Source: UBA2965 sp036526135
GTDB lineage: Bacteria > Pseudomonadota > Gammaproteobacteria > Pseudomonadales > Azotimanducaceae
Assembly (NCBI GenBank): GCA_036526135.1
Contig: DATCZA010000017.1
Coordinates: forward strand, 186,001 to 250,000
Length of the DNA stretch: 64,000 bases
Direction of reading: 5' to 3'
Every line of letters begins with the position of its first letter. The first letter of the stretch is position 1. The translations under genes and the position numbers were made by a program. The notes beneath the pieces were generated by a model. The model was not told the origin of the DNA and did no database searches. It worked only from the letters and a program-made list of their open reading frames with translations. Shown piece after piece: positions 25,131 through 34,568 of the stretch.

Positions 25131-25799
25131 TCAGTTCAGAACGCAATGCTCGTCGCGGTACCGCTTCATTTCGCGGATTAGTTCGGCTCGATGTTTGTCC
25201 CGATCGACGTCCAGATCAAGGTACTCGATCACGTCTTGGAGCTTGAGAATGCTGACTACCGGTGCGCCAAGCTCCAGCTCCAGGGCAGAAACCGCCGTTT
25301 CCCCTGAGTTCGGGGCTACGCGCTCCTGTCTGTCAAGCGCAATGACAACGCCGGCAATCGCCGCGCCTGCAGATCCAATGAGCGCGGCCGCTTCCCGCAC
25401 GGCGGTACCCGCGGTAAGCACGTCGTCCACGAGCATGACCCTGCCCGAGACGTCTGCGCCTACGAAGAGGCCGCCCTCCCCATGGGACTTGGCTTCCTTC
25501 CTGTTGAATGCCCAACCAACGTCGCCACCAAGAGCAGCAAGCGCCTCCGCAGTGGAAACCGCAATGGGAATGCCCTTGTAAGCGGGACCGAACACCACGT
25601 CGAACGGCACGTCCAGCCGGCGAATGCGCTCGGCGTAGGCGGCGCCCAGCCGCGCCAGGGCTGAACCCGTATTCAGAGCCCCCAGGTTGAAGAAGTAGGG
25701 GCTTCTGCGGCCGGATTTCAGCGTGAAATCCCCGAACGCGAGAACGCCCTGTTCGATGAGAAACGCCACCAGGGAGCGATCGTTCCGGGAGGCGCTCAA
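25131..25799 (-). CDS. pyrE: Orotate phosphoribosyltransferase
   Basis: 222 residues. It adds ribose phosphate to orotate in pyrimidine synthesis. FTLKSGRRSPYFFNLG, FGPAYKGIPIA, AFNRKEAKSHGEGG and the PRPP loop VMLVDDVLTAGTA are complete. The start is TTG at 25799, which overlaps the rph stop codon (TCTTGA); the longer upstream reading is an artefact of the rph complement. rph-pyrE coupling is as in E. coli, where rph translation influences pyrE attenuation. Confidence 0.93.
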   Translation of the reverse strand: MSASRNDRSLVAFLIEQGVLAFGDFTLKSGRRSPYFFNLGALNTGSALARLGAAYAERIRRLDVPFDVVFGPAYKGIPIAVSTAEALAALGGDVGWAFNRKEAKSHGEGGLFVGADVSGRVMLVDDVLTAGTAVREAAALIGSAGAAIAGVVIALDRQERVAPNSGETAVSALELELGAPVVSILKLQDVIEYLDLDVDRDKHRAELIREMKRYRDEHCVLN

Positions 25800-26518
25800 G
25801 AGCTCAGCGCCTGTCGTTGGCGGCGCAGCAGCTCCGCCGTGCCCGACCGAGCCAGGGCCAGCATGCTCATCAGCTCGCTGTCGCTGAACGCCCCCGCCTC
25901 GGCCGTTCCCTGAATCTCGATGAACCCACCGGATTCCAGCATCACCACATTCATGTCGGTCTCCGCCGTGGAGTCCTCGGCGTAATCCAGATCCAGCACG
26001 GGTTGACCGCGCCACAGACCAACCGACACCGAGGCAACCAGCTCCTTGAGCGCCCCGTTGCAACCGGCCGAGGCGATGGCGTCGGCCAGCGCCAGGGCGG
26101 AGCCCGTTATGGATGCCGTCCGCGTGCCGCCGTCTGCCTGGATCACGTCGCAATCCAGCCGGATGGTGCGCTCGCCGAGCGCCTGCATGTCCACGGACGC
26201 CCGCAAGGCGCGCCCGACGAGCCGCTGTATTTCCTGCGTGCGACCGCCCTGCTTGCCACGCGCTGCCTCTCGATCGGTTCGCACATGGGTGGCGCCGGGG
26301 AGCATGCCGTACTCGGCAGTCACCCAGCCCACGCCCTTGCCTCGCAGGAAGCCGGGCACCGAGTTCTCCACGCTGGCCGTACAGATCACCTTGGTATCAC
26401 CGAACTCCACGAGGACGGAGCCCGCGGCATGCTTGGTGAATCCGCGGGTGAAGCGGACTTCCCGCATCTCTGAGGGCGCCCGGCCACTGGGACGCTGAAC
26501 CTGTGTTTCGGTCATCAA
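25796..26518 (-). CDS. rph: Ribonuclease PH
   Basis: 240 residues, full length. It is a phosphorolytic 3'-5' exonuclease that trims tRNA 3' ends. Motifs are RPSGRAPSEMREVRFTRGF at the N-terminus, TAEYGMLPGATHVRTDREA (phosphate-binding), RLVGRALRASVD and DCDVIQADGGTRTASITG with catalytic Asp residues. It is intact, unlike the frameshifted copy of E. coli K-12. It overlaps the pyrE start by 4 bases. Confidence 0.96.
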   Translation of the reverse strand: MMTETQVQRPSGRAPSEMREVRFTRGFTKHAAGSVLVEFGDTKVICTASVENSVPGFLRGKGVGWVTAEYGMLPGATHVRTDREAARGKQGGRTQEIQRLVGRALRASVDMQALGERTIRLDCDVIQADGGTRTASITGSALALADAIASAGCNGALKELVASVSVGLWRGQPVLDLDYAEDSTAETDMNVVMLESGGFIEIQGTAEAGAFSDSELMSMLALARSGTAELLRRQRQALSS

Positions 26519-26547
26519 AATCCTCGGGACGGCAGAAGTGGGCGGGC

Positions 26548-26622
26548 ATTATAAAGGCAACGGCCGGCAGCAACGCGATCGCGCGGCGCGGTTGGATGGC
26601 AGGGCCCCCGCCCGGGTAGAAT
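26548..26622. promoter_or_regulatory. Divergent -10 elements between rph and yicC
   Basis: The 139-base gap holds a perfect TATAAT on the minus strand (26553-26548), 30 bases before rph, and TAGAAT on the plus strand (26617-26622), 36 bases before yicC. Neither has a good -35 at 16-18 bases (a TTGGAT lies 19 bases before the plus element). They are plausible start sites for the two divergent operons. Confidence 0.4.
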
Positions 26623-26657
26623 GCGCGCTCGCCATTTTACGTGCCGCTGACCTACCG

Positions 26658-27524
26658 ATGATCCACAGCATGACCGCATTCGCCCGCGTCCAGGGCAGCG
26701 CCAAGGGGCTCTCGCTGATCTGGGAGATGCGATCGGTGAATCACCGTTTTCTGGAAACTCAGTTCCGGCTTCCCGAGCAGATGCGCCCGTTGGAGCACGG
26801 CCTGCGTGAAACCCTGCGGCGTCACGTCAAGCGCGGCAAGTTCGACTGCTCGCTGAAGATCGACCGAAGCACCGGCGGCGACGGTATCGAGCTCAACCGC
26901 CCGCTGCTCCTCCAACTGCTCGCCGCGGTCGAGCAGATCCGCCGGGACGCTCCGGAGATAGGGCCCGGCAACGCCATGGACGTCCTGCGCTGGCCGGGCA
27001 TCATTGGCGATGCGTCAACTCTGGAGGACGAACCCCTCGTCCAGGCCGCTACTGATCTGTTCGAGGAAGCGCTCGTCCAGCTCATCGACAATCGGCAACG
27101 GGAGGGAGCGCAGCTCGCCTCCGTCATCTCCGAGCGGCTGGACGAGATCGACAGCATCGCTCGCGAGGTCAAAGCGCTGACCGCGACGATGAGTCACGAG
27201 GTGCGCTCCAGGCTGACCCAACGACTCAACGATCTGAAGGTTCAGGCCGACGAAGGCCGGTTGGACCAGGAAGTCGCCCTGCTGGCCCAGCGGGCCGACG
27301 TCGCCGAGGAGCTCGACCGGCTGGTCATTCACGTGGAGGAGGCCCGCAGCAACCTGCGCGGCCCGGGGCCCCACGGGCGCCGGCTCGACTTTCTCACCCA
27401 GGAGCTTAACCGGGAAGCCAATACGCTGGGCGCGAAGTCGGTGCTGGCCCAGACGTCGCAGAAGGCGGTGGACCTGAAGGTCGCCATCGAGCAGATCCGC
27501 GAGCAGGTTCAGAACGTCGAATGA
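26658..27524 (+). CDS. yicC: YicC family endoribonuclease
   Basis: 288 residues (E. coli 287). The N-terminal MIHSMTAFARVQG and WEMRSVNHRFLE motifs and the C-terminal DUF1732 region GRRLDFLTQELNREANTLG are complete. E. coli YicC has been described as a sequence-selective endoribonuclease that acts on small RNAs. ATG at 26658 is the family start, and upstream in-frame sequence is the promoter region. It overlaps gmk by 4 bases. Confidence 0.93.
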   Translation: MIHSMTAFARVQGSAKGLSLIWEMRSVNHRFLETQFRLPEQMRPLEHGLRETLRRHVKRGKFDCSLKIDRSTGGDGIELNRPLLLQLLAAVEQIRRDAPEIGPGNAMDVLRWPGIIGDASTLEDEPLVQAATDLFEEALVQLIDNRQREGAQLASVISERLDEIDSIAREVKALTATMSHEVRSRLTQRLNDLKVQADEGRLDQEVALLAQRADVAEELDRLVIHVEEARSNLRGPGPHGRRLDFLTQELNREANTLGAKSVLAQTSQKAVDLKVAIEQIREQVQNVE

Positions 27525-28153
27525 GCCAAGCGTCTCGCCAGGGCCTGCTGTTCATCGTTTCCGCAGCCTCTGGAACAGGCAAGACGAGCCTCGTTCGTGC
27601 GCTCATCGCTCAGGACGGCAACCTGGCCGTTTCGATCTCCCACACCACGCGTCCGCGCAGGCCGGGCGATCAGGAAGGCGTGGATTACCACTTCGTCGAA
27701 CCGAAATTGTTCCGGGAGATGGCGCAACGAGGGGATTTCCTGGAGGACGCCGACGTCTTCGGAAACCGCTACGGAACGTCGAAAAGGACCGTCGACGAGC
27801 AGCTGCGCACAGGCGTCGACGTCATTCTCGAGATCGACTGGCAGGGTGCCCGGCAGGTTCGCGCCGCTTACCCGGACGCGACCAGCATTTTCATCCTGCC
27901 GCCCAGCCGCGCCGCCCTGGTGCAGCGGCTGGAGGGGCGGGGCCTGGATGCCGCCAACGTCATCGAGGCGCGCAGCGACAAAGCCCGGGAGGAGATTTCG
28001 CACTACGGGGAGTACGACTACCTGGTGGTGAACGACGACTTCGCCACAGCCCTGAGCGAGCTGACGCAGATCATCGCGGCGAGCCGGCTCGGGCTGCAGC
28101 CCCAGCGGGAGCGGCTGGGCGCGCTGCTCAAAGACCTCCTCCGGCAGGAGTGA
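27521..28153 (+). CDS. gmk: Guanylate kinase
   Basis: 210 residues. It converts GMP to GDP with ATP. P-loop SAASGTGKTSLVRAL (about 14-28), GMP-binding HTTRPRRPGDQEGVDYHFV, GNRYGTSKRTVDEQL, and lid-region residues to the C-terminus are all present. It starts on the last codons of yicC. rpoZ and spoT follow after 99 bases, the order seen in E. coli. Confidence 0.96.
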   Translation: MSQASRQGLLFIVSAASGTGKTSLVRALIAQDGNLAVSISHTTRPRRPGDQEGVDYHFVEPKLFREMAQRGDFLEDADVFGNRYGTSKRTVDEQLRTGVDVILEIDWQGARQVRAAYPDATSIFILPPSRAALVQRLEGRGLDAANVIEARSDKAREEISHYGEYDYLVVNDDFATALSELTQIIAASRLGLQPQRERLGALLKDLLRQE

Positions 28154-28159
28154 CGGCAC

Positions 28160-28189
28160 TTTACAATCTTCCGGAAGGGCGGCTACACT
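28160..28189 (+). promoter_or_regulatory. Sigma70-like promoter for rpoZ-spoT
   Basis: TTTACA (28160-28165, 5 of 6 matches) and TACACT (28184-28189, 4 of 6) are 18 bases apart, just after gmk and 63 bases before rpoZ. A small hairpin, GGCTC-N5-GAGCC, lies in the leader. The spacer contains CTTCCGGAAG, a perfect palindrome. Confidence 0.45.
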
Positions 28190-28252
28190 CGCGCGCTCGC
28201 TGCACACCGGCTCTCTCGGAGCCACTTTAGAAGATCGCATCAGAGGTTCGCC

Positions 28253-28525
28253 ATGGCCCGCATCACCGTCGAGGATTGCCTGGAAAACGTAGAAAACCGC
28301 TTCGAGCTCGTGATGCTCGCAACGCGGCGGGCACGCCAGATGCGCCGCTTCGGCGCGGAGCCCCTGGTTCCGGAAGAAAATGACAAGCCCACCGTGATCG
28401 CTCTGCGCGAAATTGCCGAAGGGCTCATATCAAATGAAATGCTTGACGCACAAGAAGCCTCCACGGAGGATGAGGAACTTGAGGTTTCTTTCGGTATAGG
28501 AGATGGCGAAACCGGCGAGATCTGA
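28253..28525 (+). CDS. rpoZ: RNA polymerase omega subunit
   Basis: 90 residues (E. coli 91). It begins MARITVEDCLENVENRFELV, with ATRRARQM and the VIALREIAEGLI helix, all typical. Omega binds beta-prime and forms part of a ppGpp site. The acidic C-terminal tail is translated from the same DNA as the spoT start: the two genes overlap by 23 bases in different frames. Confidence 0.96.
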   Translation: MARITVEDCLENVENRFELVMLATRRARQMRRFGAEPLVPEENDKPTVIALREIAEGLISNEMLDAQEASTEDEELEVSFGIGDGETGEI

Positions 28526-30785
28526 CCACCAGGGCTCCAAGCACCCCGGGTCTCGCGTTGTCCGCAAGAAAACACGCGCTGGCGAAAAACCGAAGCTCCC
28601 CCAACCCGAATCCTACTTCGTCGGCCTGCTCGCCGACGAGTCGAGGCGCGACGACATCGCCGCGCCGGTATCGATCGAATCCCTGACGACCCTGCTGTCC
28701 ACTTATCTGGAGCCAGATCAGGTTCGCCGCGTCGAGCGCGCCCACGCCTACGCCATCAACGCCCACGAAGGGCAGTTCCGCCGCACGGGGCACCCTTACA
28801 TCTCGCACCCCCTGGCGGTAGCGAACATCCTCGCCACGATGCGCATGGATCACGAGACGATCATGGCCGCTCTGCTCCACGACGTCATCGAGGACACCGA
28901 CGCGGACCGCAACGCCCTGGCCCAGCGTTTCGGGAAGTCGGTGGCGGAGATCGTCGACGGGGTGTCAAAGCTGTCAAAGATATTCCGCTCCCGAGCCGAG
29001 GCCCAGGCGGAAAACTTTCAGAAGATGGCTCTGGCCATGGCCAAGGACATCCGGGTGATCATGGTGAAGCTGGCCGACAGGCTGCACAACATGCGCACCA
29101 TCGGCGTCATGTCCCGGGAGGCGCGTCAGCGCATCGCGCGGGAGACTCTGGATTTCTACGCGCCCATCGCCAACCGGCTCGGGATACACACCATGAAGGT
29201 GGAGTTCGAGGAGCTTGGTTTCCGGGCCCTGTACCCGCTGCGCGCCGACCGAATCGGCCGGGCTGTTCGTGCCGCCCGGGGGAACCGGAAAGAGCTGGTC
29301 GAAGAGCTGCGTAAATCCCTCCAGGACGCGCTGGACCAGGAATCGGTCACAGCGGAGGTAATCGGTCGCGAGAAGCACCTCTATTCCATCTACCGGAAGA
29401 TGAAGGCGCAGCACAAGCCGTTCGCCGAGATCATGGACGTGTTCGGGTTCCGCGTGATCGTGGACGAGGTAGAGGACTGCTATCGGGCCCTCGGGGTGGT
29501 GCACAACACCTACAAGCCGGTTGCCGGCCGCTTCAAGGACTACATCGCGATCCCGAAGGTGAACGGTTACCAGTCGCTGCACACCACGCTCTTCGGCATG
29601 CACGGCGTTCCCATCGAGGTGCAGATTCGCACGCGGGACATGGCGGCCGTCGCCGACAACGGCATCGCCGGCCACTGGCTGTACAAATCCGAAGGGGAGG
29701 ATTTCCAGAGCAGCCAGCAGCGGGCGCGGCGCTGGGTCAAGGATCTGCTCGATCTGCAGCAGCGTGCGGGCAACCCGATGGAATTCGTGGAAAGCCTCAA
29801 GATCGACCTGTTCCCTGACGAGGTGTACGTGTTCACGCCCCAGGGCGACATTCTCGAGCTGCCCCGCGGCGCCTGCGCCGTGGATTTCGCCTACGCGGTT
29901 CACACGGACATCGGCAACCGCTGCGTGGCCTGTCGCATCGACCGCAATCTGGCGCCTCTCTCACAGCAGCTGCAGAGCGGCCAGAGCGTAGAGATCATCA
30001 CTTCCGAAGGCGCGCGACCCAACCCCGACTGGCTAACCTTCGTGGTGTCCAGCAAGGCCCGCAGCGGTATCCGTCAGGCGCTCAAGGCCCAGCAGGCAAC
30101 GGACAGCATCGCGTTCGGCCGACGCCTGCTCAACCGCTCGCTCGCCCATGCCAACAAGAGCATCAACGACCTCGACTTCCGGCGCCTGCGTCGCGTTTTC
30201 ACGGAATTCGGCGTGCGTCGGCTCGACGAGGTGCTGGCGAGGATCGGCAGCGGCGAGCTCATGGCCTACCTCGTCGCCCAGCGCCTTCTCGCCGCGGACG
30301 ATCCTGACTTTCAGGGAGTGCCGGTAGAGACCGGCGGCCCGGTTGCCATCGGCGGCGGGGAGGGCCTGGTCATCACCTACGGCCGCTGCTGCGGCCCCGT
30401 GCCCGGAGATCCCATCGTCGGGCACATGACACCGGGGAAGGGGTTCGTAGTTCACATGGCCTCCTGCCCCAACATGCAGGAGGTGCGCCGTCGACGCGGC
30501 AACAGGGAGCTCATTCCCGCGTACTGGGCCAACTCACCCGACAACGAGTTTCTGACCACCCTGCGAATTCAGGTCAACCGCAAGAAGGGCATCATCGCGG
30601 AGCTGGCTGCCGCGGTAGCCGACGCCGATGCCGGCGTGGAGAACATTTCCGTGGAGGAGCGGAGCGCCGAGGTCACCAGCGTGATCGTCAACGTGTCCGT
30701 CACCGACCGCGACACCCTGGCCCGGGTCATGCGAAAAATGCGTGCCATTCCCAGCGTGCTCTCCATAGGCAGGGTGAGCCAATAA
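28503..30785 (+). CDS. spoT: Bifunctional (p)ppGpp synthetase/hydrolase SpoT
   Basis: 760 residues. Order: HD hydrolase domain (about 85-195, with YISHPLAVANIL and ALLHDVIEDT intact, so hydrolase is likely active), RelA/SpoT synthetase domain (about 285-400, EIMDVFGFRVIVDEVEDCY and GRFKDYIAIPKVNGYQSLHT), TGS domain (about 435-500), helical and zinc-finger-like linker, and C-terminal ACT domain (about 680-755). About 50 extra N-terminal residues are basic and low in complexity. It overlaps rpoZ by 23 bases. As no relA is in the window, I cannot say whether this is the only long RSH enzyme. Confidence 0.95.
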   Translation: MAKPARSDHQGSKHPGSRVVRKKTRAGEKPKLPQPESYFVGLLADESRRDDIAAPVSIESLTTLLSTYLEPDQVRRVERAHAYAINAHEGQFRRTGHPYISHPLAVANILATMRMDHETIMAALLHDVIEDTDADRNALAQRFGKSVAEIVDGVSKLSKIFRSRAEAQAENFQKMALAMAKDIRVIMVKLADRLHNMRTIGVMSREARQRIARETLDFYAPIANRLGIHTMKVEFEELGFRALYPLRADRIGRAVRAARGNRKELVEELRKSLQDALDQESVTAEVIGREKHLYSIYRKMKAQHKPFAEIMDVFGFRVIVDEVEDCYRALGVVHNTYKPVAGRFKDYIAIPKVNGYQSLHTTLFGMHGVPIEVQIRTRDMAAVADNGIAGHWLYKSEGEDFQSSQQRARRWVKDLLDLQQRAGNPMEFVESLKIDLFPDEVYVFTPQGDILELPRGACAVDFAYAVHTDIGNRCVACRIDRNLAPLSQQLQSGQSVEIITSEGARPNPDWLTFVVSSKARSGIRQALKAQQATDSIAFGRRLLNRSLAHANKSINDLDFRRLRRVFTEFGVRRLDEVLARIGSGELMAYLVAQRLLAADDPDFQGVPVETGGPVAIGGGEGLVITYGRCCGPVPGDPIVGHMTPGKGFVVHMASCPNMQEVRRRRGNRELIPAYWANSPDNEFLTTLRIQVNRKKGIIAELAAAVADADAGVENISVEERSAEVTSVIVNVSVTDRDTLARVMRKMRAIPSVLSIGRVSQ

Positions 30786-30827
30786 CCCCCGTCTTCGGCC
30801 AACATCCTGCGTGACAACGGAAACCGC

Positions 30828-31220
30828 ATGACAAAGCAAACCATCAGCACGGAAAACGCCCCAGCCGCCATCGGCCCATACTCACAGGCGGTGAGAACGG
30901 GCAGTCTCGTTTTTCTCTCCGGTCAGATTCCGCTGGTTCCAGCGACCATGGACATGGTTGCGGGCGACGTGATCGAGCAGGCGCATCAGGTATTCAGGAA
31001 TCTGCGCGCTGTTGCCAGCGCTGCAGGCGGGTCCCTGGACGATCTGGTGAAGGTCACCGTCTACCTCACGGATCTCAACGACTTTCAGTCGGTCAATGAG
31101 GTAATGACAGCCTATTTCAGCGAGCCGTATCCCGCGCGCGCCGCGATCGGCGTGGCCGCGCTGCCACGTGGCGCGGCCGTGGAGGTGGAAGGCGTCATGG
31201 CTCACCCCGGTGACGGCTGA
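30828..31220 (+). CDS. ridA: 2-iminobutanoate/2-iminopropanoate deaminase RidA
   Basis: 130 residues, YjgF/YER057c/UK114 family. It hydrolyses reactive enamine/imine intermediates formed by PLP enzymes. AIGPYSQAVRTGSLVFLSGQ is the N-terminal signature. The substrate-binding Arg lies in YPARAAIGVAALPRGAAVEVEG. It sits between spoT and recG, as in Pseudomonas. Confidence 0.95.
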   Translation: MTKQTISTENAPAAIGPYSQAVRTGSLVFLSGQIPLVPATMDMVAGDVIEQAHQVFRNLRAVASAAGGSLDDLVKVTVYLTDLNDFQSVNEVMTAYFSEPYPARAAIGVAALPRGAAVEVEGVMAHPGDG

Positions 31221-31249
31221 TTCGTCAAAGCCCTGAGCCGGCAGGCGCC

Positions 31250-33262
31250 GTGATCGCTGAACAGCGCGTGGAATCCCTGAAAGGTGTCGGACCGAGCTTG
31301 AAGGCGAAGCTCGAGCGCCTGGGCATTTTCCGGGTCGGCGACCTGCTGCTGCACCTGCCCATTCGCTACCAGGATCGCAGCCGCGTGGTCCCCCTTCGCG
31401 ACGTCCACCCACAACAGGAGTGCCTGGTGCAGGGGCAGGTGGTGGATTCATCCCTCGGCTACGGTCGCCGTCGCAGCTGGCTGGTGACCATCGAGGACGG
31501 CACCGGCTACCTGGGCCTGAGATTCTTTCACTTCTCAAAGCGTCAACAGTCCGGGCTGCAGCCGGGGACGTACGTGCGTTGCTTCGGCGAGATCCGTTTC
31601 GGCCCCCGGGGCGGCGGTCCCGGGCTGGAGATGGCGCACCCGGAGTACCGCGCCTTTACCTCCGAGCCCCCGGATCCAGATCCGGAGCTAACGCCCGTCT
31701 ACCCCACGACCAAGGGTCTAGGGCAGAACCGCCTGCGCGGGCTGATCGATCAGGCCCTTTCCTTGGAATGGCCCAGCGACTCCGGCGCGCCATACCAGAC
31801 CCTCGCCTATCTGCATCGGCCGCCGGCGGACGCGCCCGCCGCCGACATCGAACGAGCCCAGGAGAGGGTCGCCCTGGACGAGCTCACCGCCTACTACCTG
31901 GTCATGAAGCAGCGCCAGCGCGATCGCGCCAAATCCCGCGCGCTGCCGCTGCCCCAATCCCAGCAGCTCGGCCGGGAGCTCTTGCGCAGGCTCGGATTCA
32001 GGCTCACCCATGCCCAACGAAGGGTGATTACGGAGGTGCTGGAGGACCTGTCCAGCGAAACCCCCATGCTGCGGCTTCTGCAAGGCGACGTCGGCTCCGG
32101 CAAGACCGTGGTCGCCGCTTTCGCAGCCATTAGGGCAGCCGAGCACGGCCGCCAGACGGCATTGATGGCGCCGACCGAAATCCTTGCGGAGCAGCACTAC
32201 GTGAACTTCTCCGCCTGGCTCGAACCGCTCGGGATCCCCGTCGTGTTGCTCACGGGTTCCCAGTCGGCGAAAGAACGTGCCGCAAGGCAGCAGGCGCTAG
32301 AGGAGGGCGAAGCGCTGGTGGCGGTGGGCACCCATGCCCTGTTCCAGGACAAGGTGAACTTCAACGCCCTGGCGCTGACCATCGTCGACGAGCAGCATCG
32401 GTTCGGCGTGCACCAGCGCATGGCGCTGCGCAGCAAGGGGGCCGCGCCCCATCAGCTGGTCATGACCGCCACGCCGATTCCGCGCACGTTGACCATGGCC
32501 CTGTACGCGGACATGGACGTCTCCGTTCTCGACGAGCTTCCGCCGGGGCGGACGCCCATCGACACCCGTGTGATCAGCGACGCCCGCAAGGAGGAAGTGA
32601 TTCGAAGCGCAGCCGATGCGATGGCTCGGGGTGAGCAGGTCTACTGGGTATGCCCCCTCATCGAGGATTCCGAGCAGCTCGACGCTGCCGCTGCGGAACC
32701 CACTGCCGAGCTGCTCGCCGAGCGCCTCGAGCCCCCGATAGGCCTGCTTCATGGTCGGATGACCGGCGAGCAGAAAGCCAAGGCCATGATGGACTTCAAG
32801 GAGGGCCGCACGCGGCTGCTGGTCGCAACCACGGTGATCGAGGTCGGCGTAGACGTGCCGAACGCCACGCTGATGGTCATCGAAAACCCGGAGCGCATGG
32901 GCTTGGCACAGCTGCATCAGCTGCGCGGCAGGGTCGGGCGGGGAGAGAAAGCATCGCGATGCCTGCTGGTCTACAAGACACCGCTGAGCGCGGCGGCACG
33001 CCAGCGTCTTTCGGTCATGCGGGAGAGCCAGGACGGCTTTCACATCGCCGAGAAGGACCTGGAGCTGCGCGGACCGGGCGAGCTGCTGGGCGCGCGCCAG
33101 ACGGGCGAGCAGCAGTTCCGAGTTGCCGATCTCGCCCGCCACAGCCATCTGATTGCCGAGGTGCTGGCACGCGGCGAACGCCTCCTGCAGACGGACCCGA
33201 CAACGGCCCGGGAGCTTCTCAATGCCTGGGCACCCGAGGACAACGGGCACATCGCCGTGTAG
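31250..33262 (+). CDS. recG: ATP-dependent DNA helicase RecG
   Basis: 670 residues (E. coli 693). N-terminal wedge domain with the helix-hairpin-helix-like LKGVGPSLKAKLERL, then helicase motor: Walker A LLQGDVGSGKTVVAAFAA (about 282), motif II IVDEQHRFGVHQR, motif III VMTATPIPRTL, and motif VI HQLRGRVGRGEK. It reverses stalled forks and processes branched DNA. The start is GTG at 31250. The symporter gene is convergent, 21 bases beyond. Confidence 0.96.
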   Translation: MIAEQRVESLKGVGPSLKAKLERLGIFRVGDLLLHLPIRYQDRSRVVPLRDVHPQQECLVQGQVVDSSLGYGRRRSWLVTIEDGTGYLGLRFFHFSKRQQSGLQPGTYVRCFGEIRFGPRGGGPGLEMAHPEYRAFTSEPPDPDPELTPVYPTTKGLGQNRLRGLIDQALSLEWPSDSGAPYQTLAYLHRPPADAPAADIERAQERVALDELTAYYLVMKQRQRDRAKSRALPLPQSQQLGRELLRRLGFRLTHAQRRVITEVLEDLSSETPMLRLLQGDVGSGKTVVAAFAAIRAAEHGRQTALMAPTEILAEQHYVNFSAWLEPLGIPVVLLTGSQSAKERAARQQALEEGEALVAVGTHALFQDKVNFNALALTIVDEQHRFGVHQRMALRSKGAAPHQLVMTATPIPRTLTMALYADMDVSVLDELPPGRTPIDTRVISDARKEEVIRSAADAMARGEQVYWVCPLIEDSEQLDAAAAEPTAELLAERLEPPIGLLHGRMTGEQKAKAMMDFKEGRTRLLVATTVIEVGVDVPNATLMVIENPERMGLAQLHQLRGRVGRGEKASRCLLVYKTPLSAAARQRLSVMRESQDGFHIAEKDLELRGPGELLGARQTGEQQFRVADLARHSHLIAEVLARGERLLQTDPTTARELLNAWAPEDNGHIAV

Positions 33263-33283
33263 GAGGGCCCTTCCGGGCAGCTC

Positions 33284-34552
33284 TTATGAGCCGATCACAC
33301 GGCCGGCATCGGGGTCCTCGAACGTGTCGAGATCCAGCTCGTTTTCGGACCGGGCCACCACGGTCGCCACCATGCCGTCACCGGCCACATTGACCGCCGT
33401 CCTCAACATGTCCAGCAGCCGGTCCACGGCAAGGATGAAGACGATGCCGTCGAGAGGCAGCCCGACCTGCTCCAGCACCATGACCAGCATGATCATGCCG
33501 ACGCCGGGGACCCCCGCCGTGCCGACGGAGGCCATGGTCGCCGTGAGGATGATGATGAGGAACTGCGACATTCCCAGCTCGATGCCGTACAGCTGCGCGA
33601 TGAACACCGTCGCCACCCCCTGCATGATGGCGGTTCCATCCATGTTGATGGTTGCGCCCAGGGGCACGACGAAGCTTGCCACTTCGTTTTTCACGCCAAC
33701 CCGCTCCTCCACGGTGCGCAGGGTGACCGGCAGGGTCGCCCCGCTCGAGGCGGTGCTGAAGGCCACCAGCAGCGGCTCGCGCATCTTGCCGAAGAAACGG
33801 ATCGGGCTGACCCTGCCCAGCACCATTAGCAGCGTCGGGTAGACCAGGGTGACGTGAATGAGCAAAGCGCCCACCACCGTCAGGAAATACTGCAGGAGCC
33901 GCGTGATCTCCGACCAGCCCAGGGTGGCGAACAGCTTCGCCATCAGGCAGAAGACCCCGATGGGCGCGAGCTTGATCAGCAGCGTGATCAGCTTCATCAA
34001 CGCTTCGTTCAGATCGTCGAAAACGCCGGCCAGCCGCCGGCCGGCCTGCCCCGACCGGCTCAGGGCCAGGCCGAGCAGAAGAGCGAACAGGATGATCTGC
34101 AGCATCCTGCCTTCCGCCATGGCGCTAACCGGGTTCGTCGGGATGATGGAGACCAGCGTGTCCTTGATGCTCGTCGGCTCCGCCGGCTGGAAGTCGGTTC
34201 CCAGGGAGGCCGGCGCGACGCCGGCACCAGGCTGAACGATCGTTGCAAGCAGCAGGGCGATGGAAATGGCCACGGCCGTGGTGAACAGATAAAGGGCAAC
34301 GGTCTTTCCGGCCACCCGACCGATGCTGTCCGTCGCCGACAGGCTGGCAGCACCGCACACCAACGACACGAATACCAGGGGAACCACCATGAGCTGGAGG
34401 CTGCGAACGAATATCTGGCCGCCAGCGTCTATCAGGCCGCCGACGAGGTAGACGTGGACCCAATGGGAAGGATCGAATTCCGCCGCCTGGATCGAAGAGC
34501 CGAGGACGAGCCCCAAGCCCATGCCGAGTAGAATGCGGATCGTAAGGTTCAC
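33284..34552 (-). CDS. Dicarboxylate/amino acid:cation symporter (DAACS family)
   Basis: 422 residues with about eight membrane helices and two re-entrant hairpins. The substrate site is visible: the serine-rich tip STASSGATLPVT and TM7 ATINMDGTAIMQGV (NMDGT sodium/substrate motif), followed by hairpin 2. It is related to GltP/GltT and DctA and should take up glutamate, aspartate or C4-dicarboxylates with Na+ or H+. The exact substrate cannot be told. The start is GTG at 34552. It lies 16 bases after the rubredoxin gene on the same strand, so it may share its transcript. Confidence 0.92.
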   Translation of the reverse strand: MNLTIRILLGMGLGLVLGSSIQAAEFDPSHWVHVYLVGGLIDAGGQIFVRSLQLMVVPLVFVSLVCGAASLSATDSIGRVAGKTVALYLFTTAVAISIALLLATIVQPGAGVAPASLGTDFQPAEPTSIKDTLVSIIPTNPVSAMAEGRMLQIILFALLLGLALSRSGQAGRRLAGVFDDLNEALMKLITLLIKLAPIGVFCLMAKLFATLGWSEITRLLQYFLTVVGALLIHVTLVYPTLLMVLGRVSPIRFFGKMREPLLVAFSTASSGATLPVTLRTVEERVGVKNEVASFVVPLGATINMDGTAIMQGVATVFIAQLYGIELGMSQFLIIILTATMASVGTAGVPGVGMIMLVMVLEQVGLPLDGIVFILAVDRLLDMLRTAVNVAGDGMVATVVARSENELDLDTFEDPDAGRVIGS

Positions 34553-34568
34553 GACGTTCTAATCGGCC

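Noticed and set aside
25800..26153. 118-residue N-terminal extension of pyrE
   Set aside because: It is the rph gene read in another frame; the PyrE family begins at about 25799.
33263..33283. Terminator between recG and the symporter
   Set aside because: Only a four-base GCCC/GGGC stem with no T tract.
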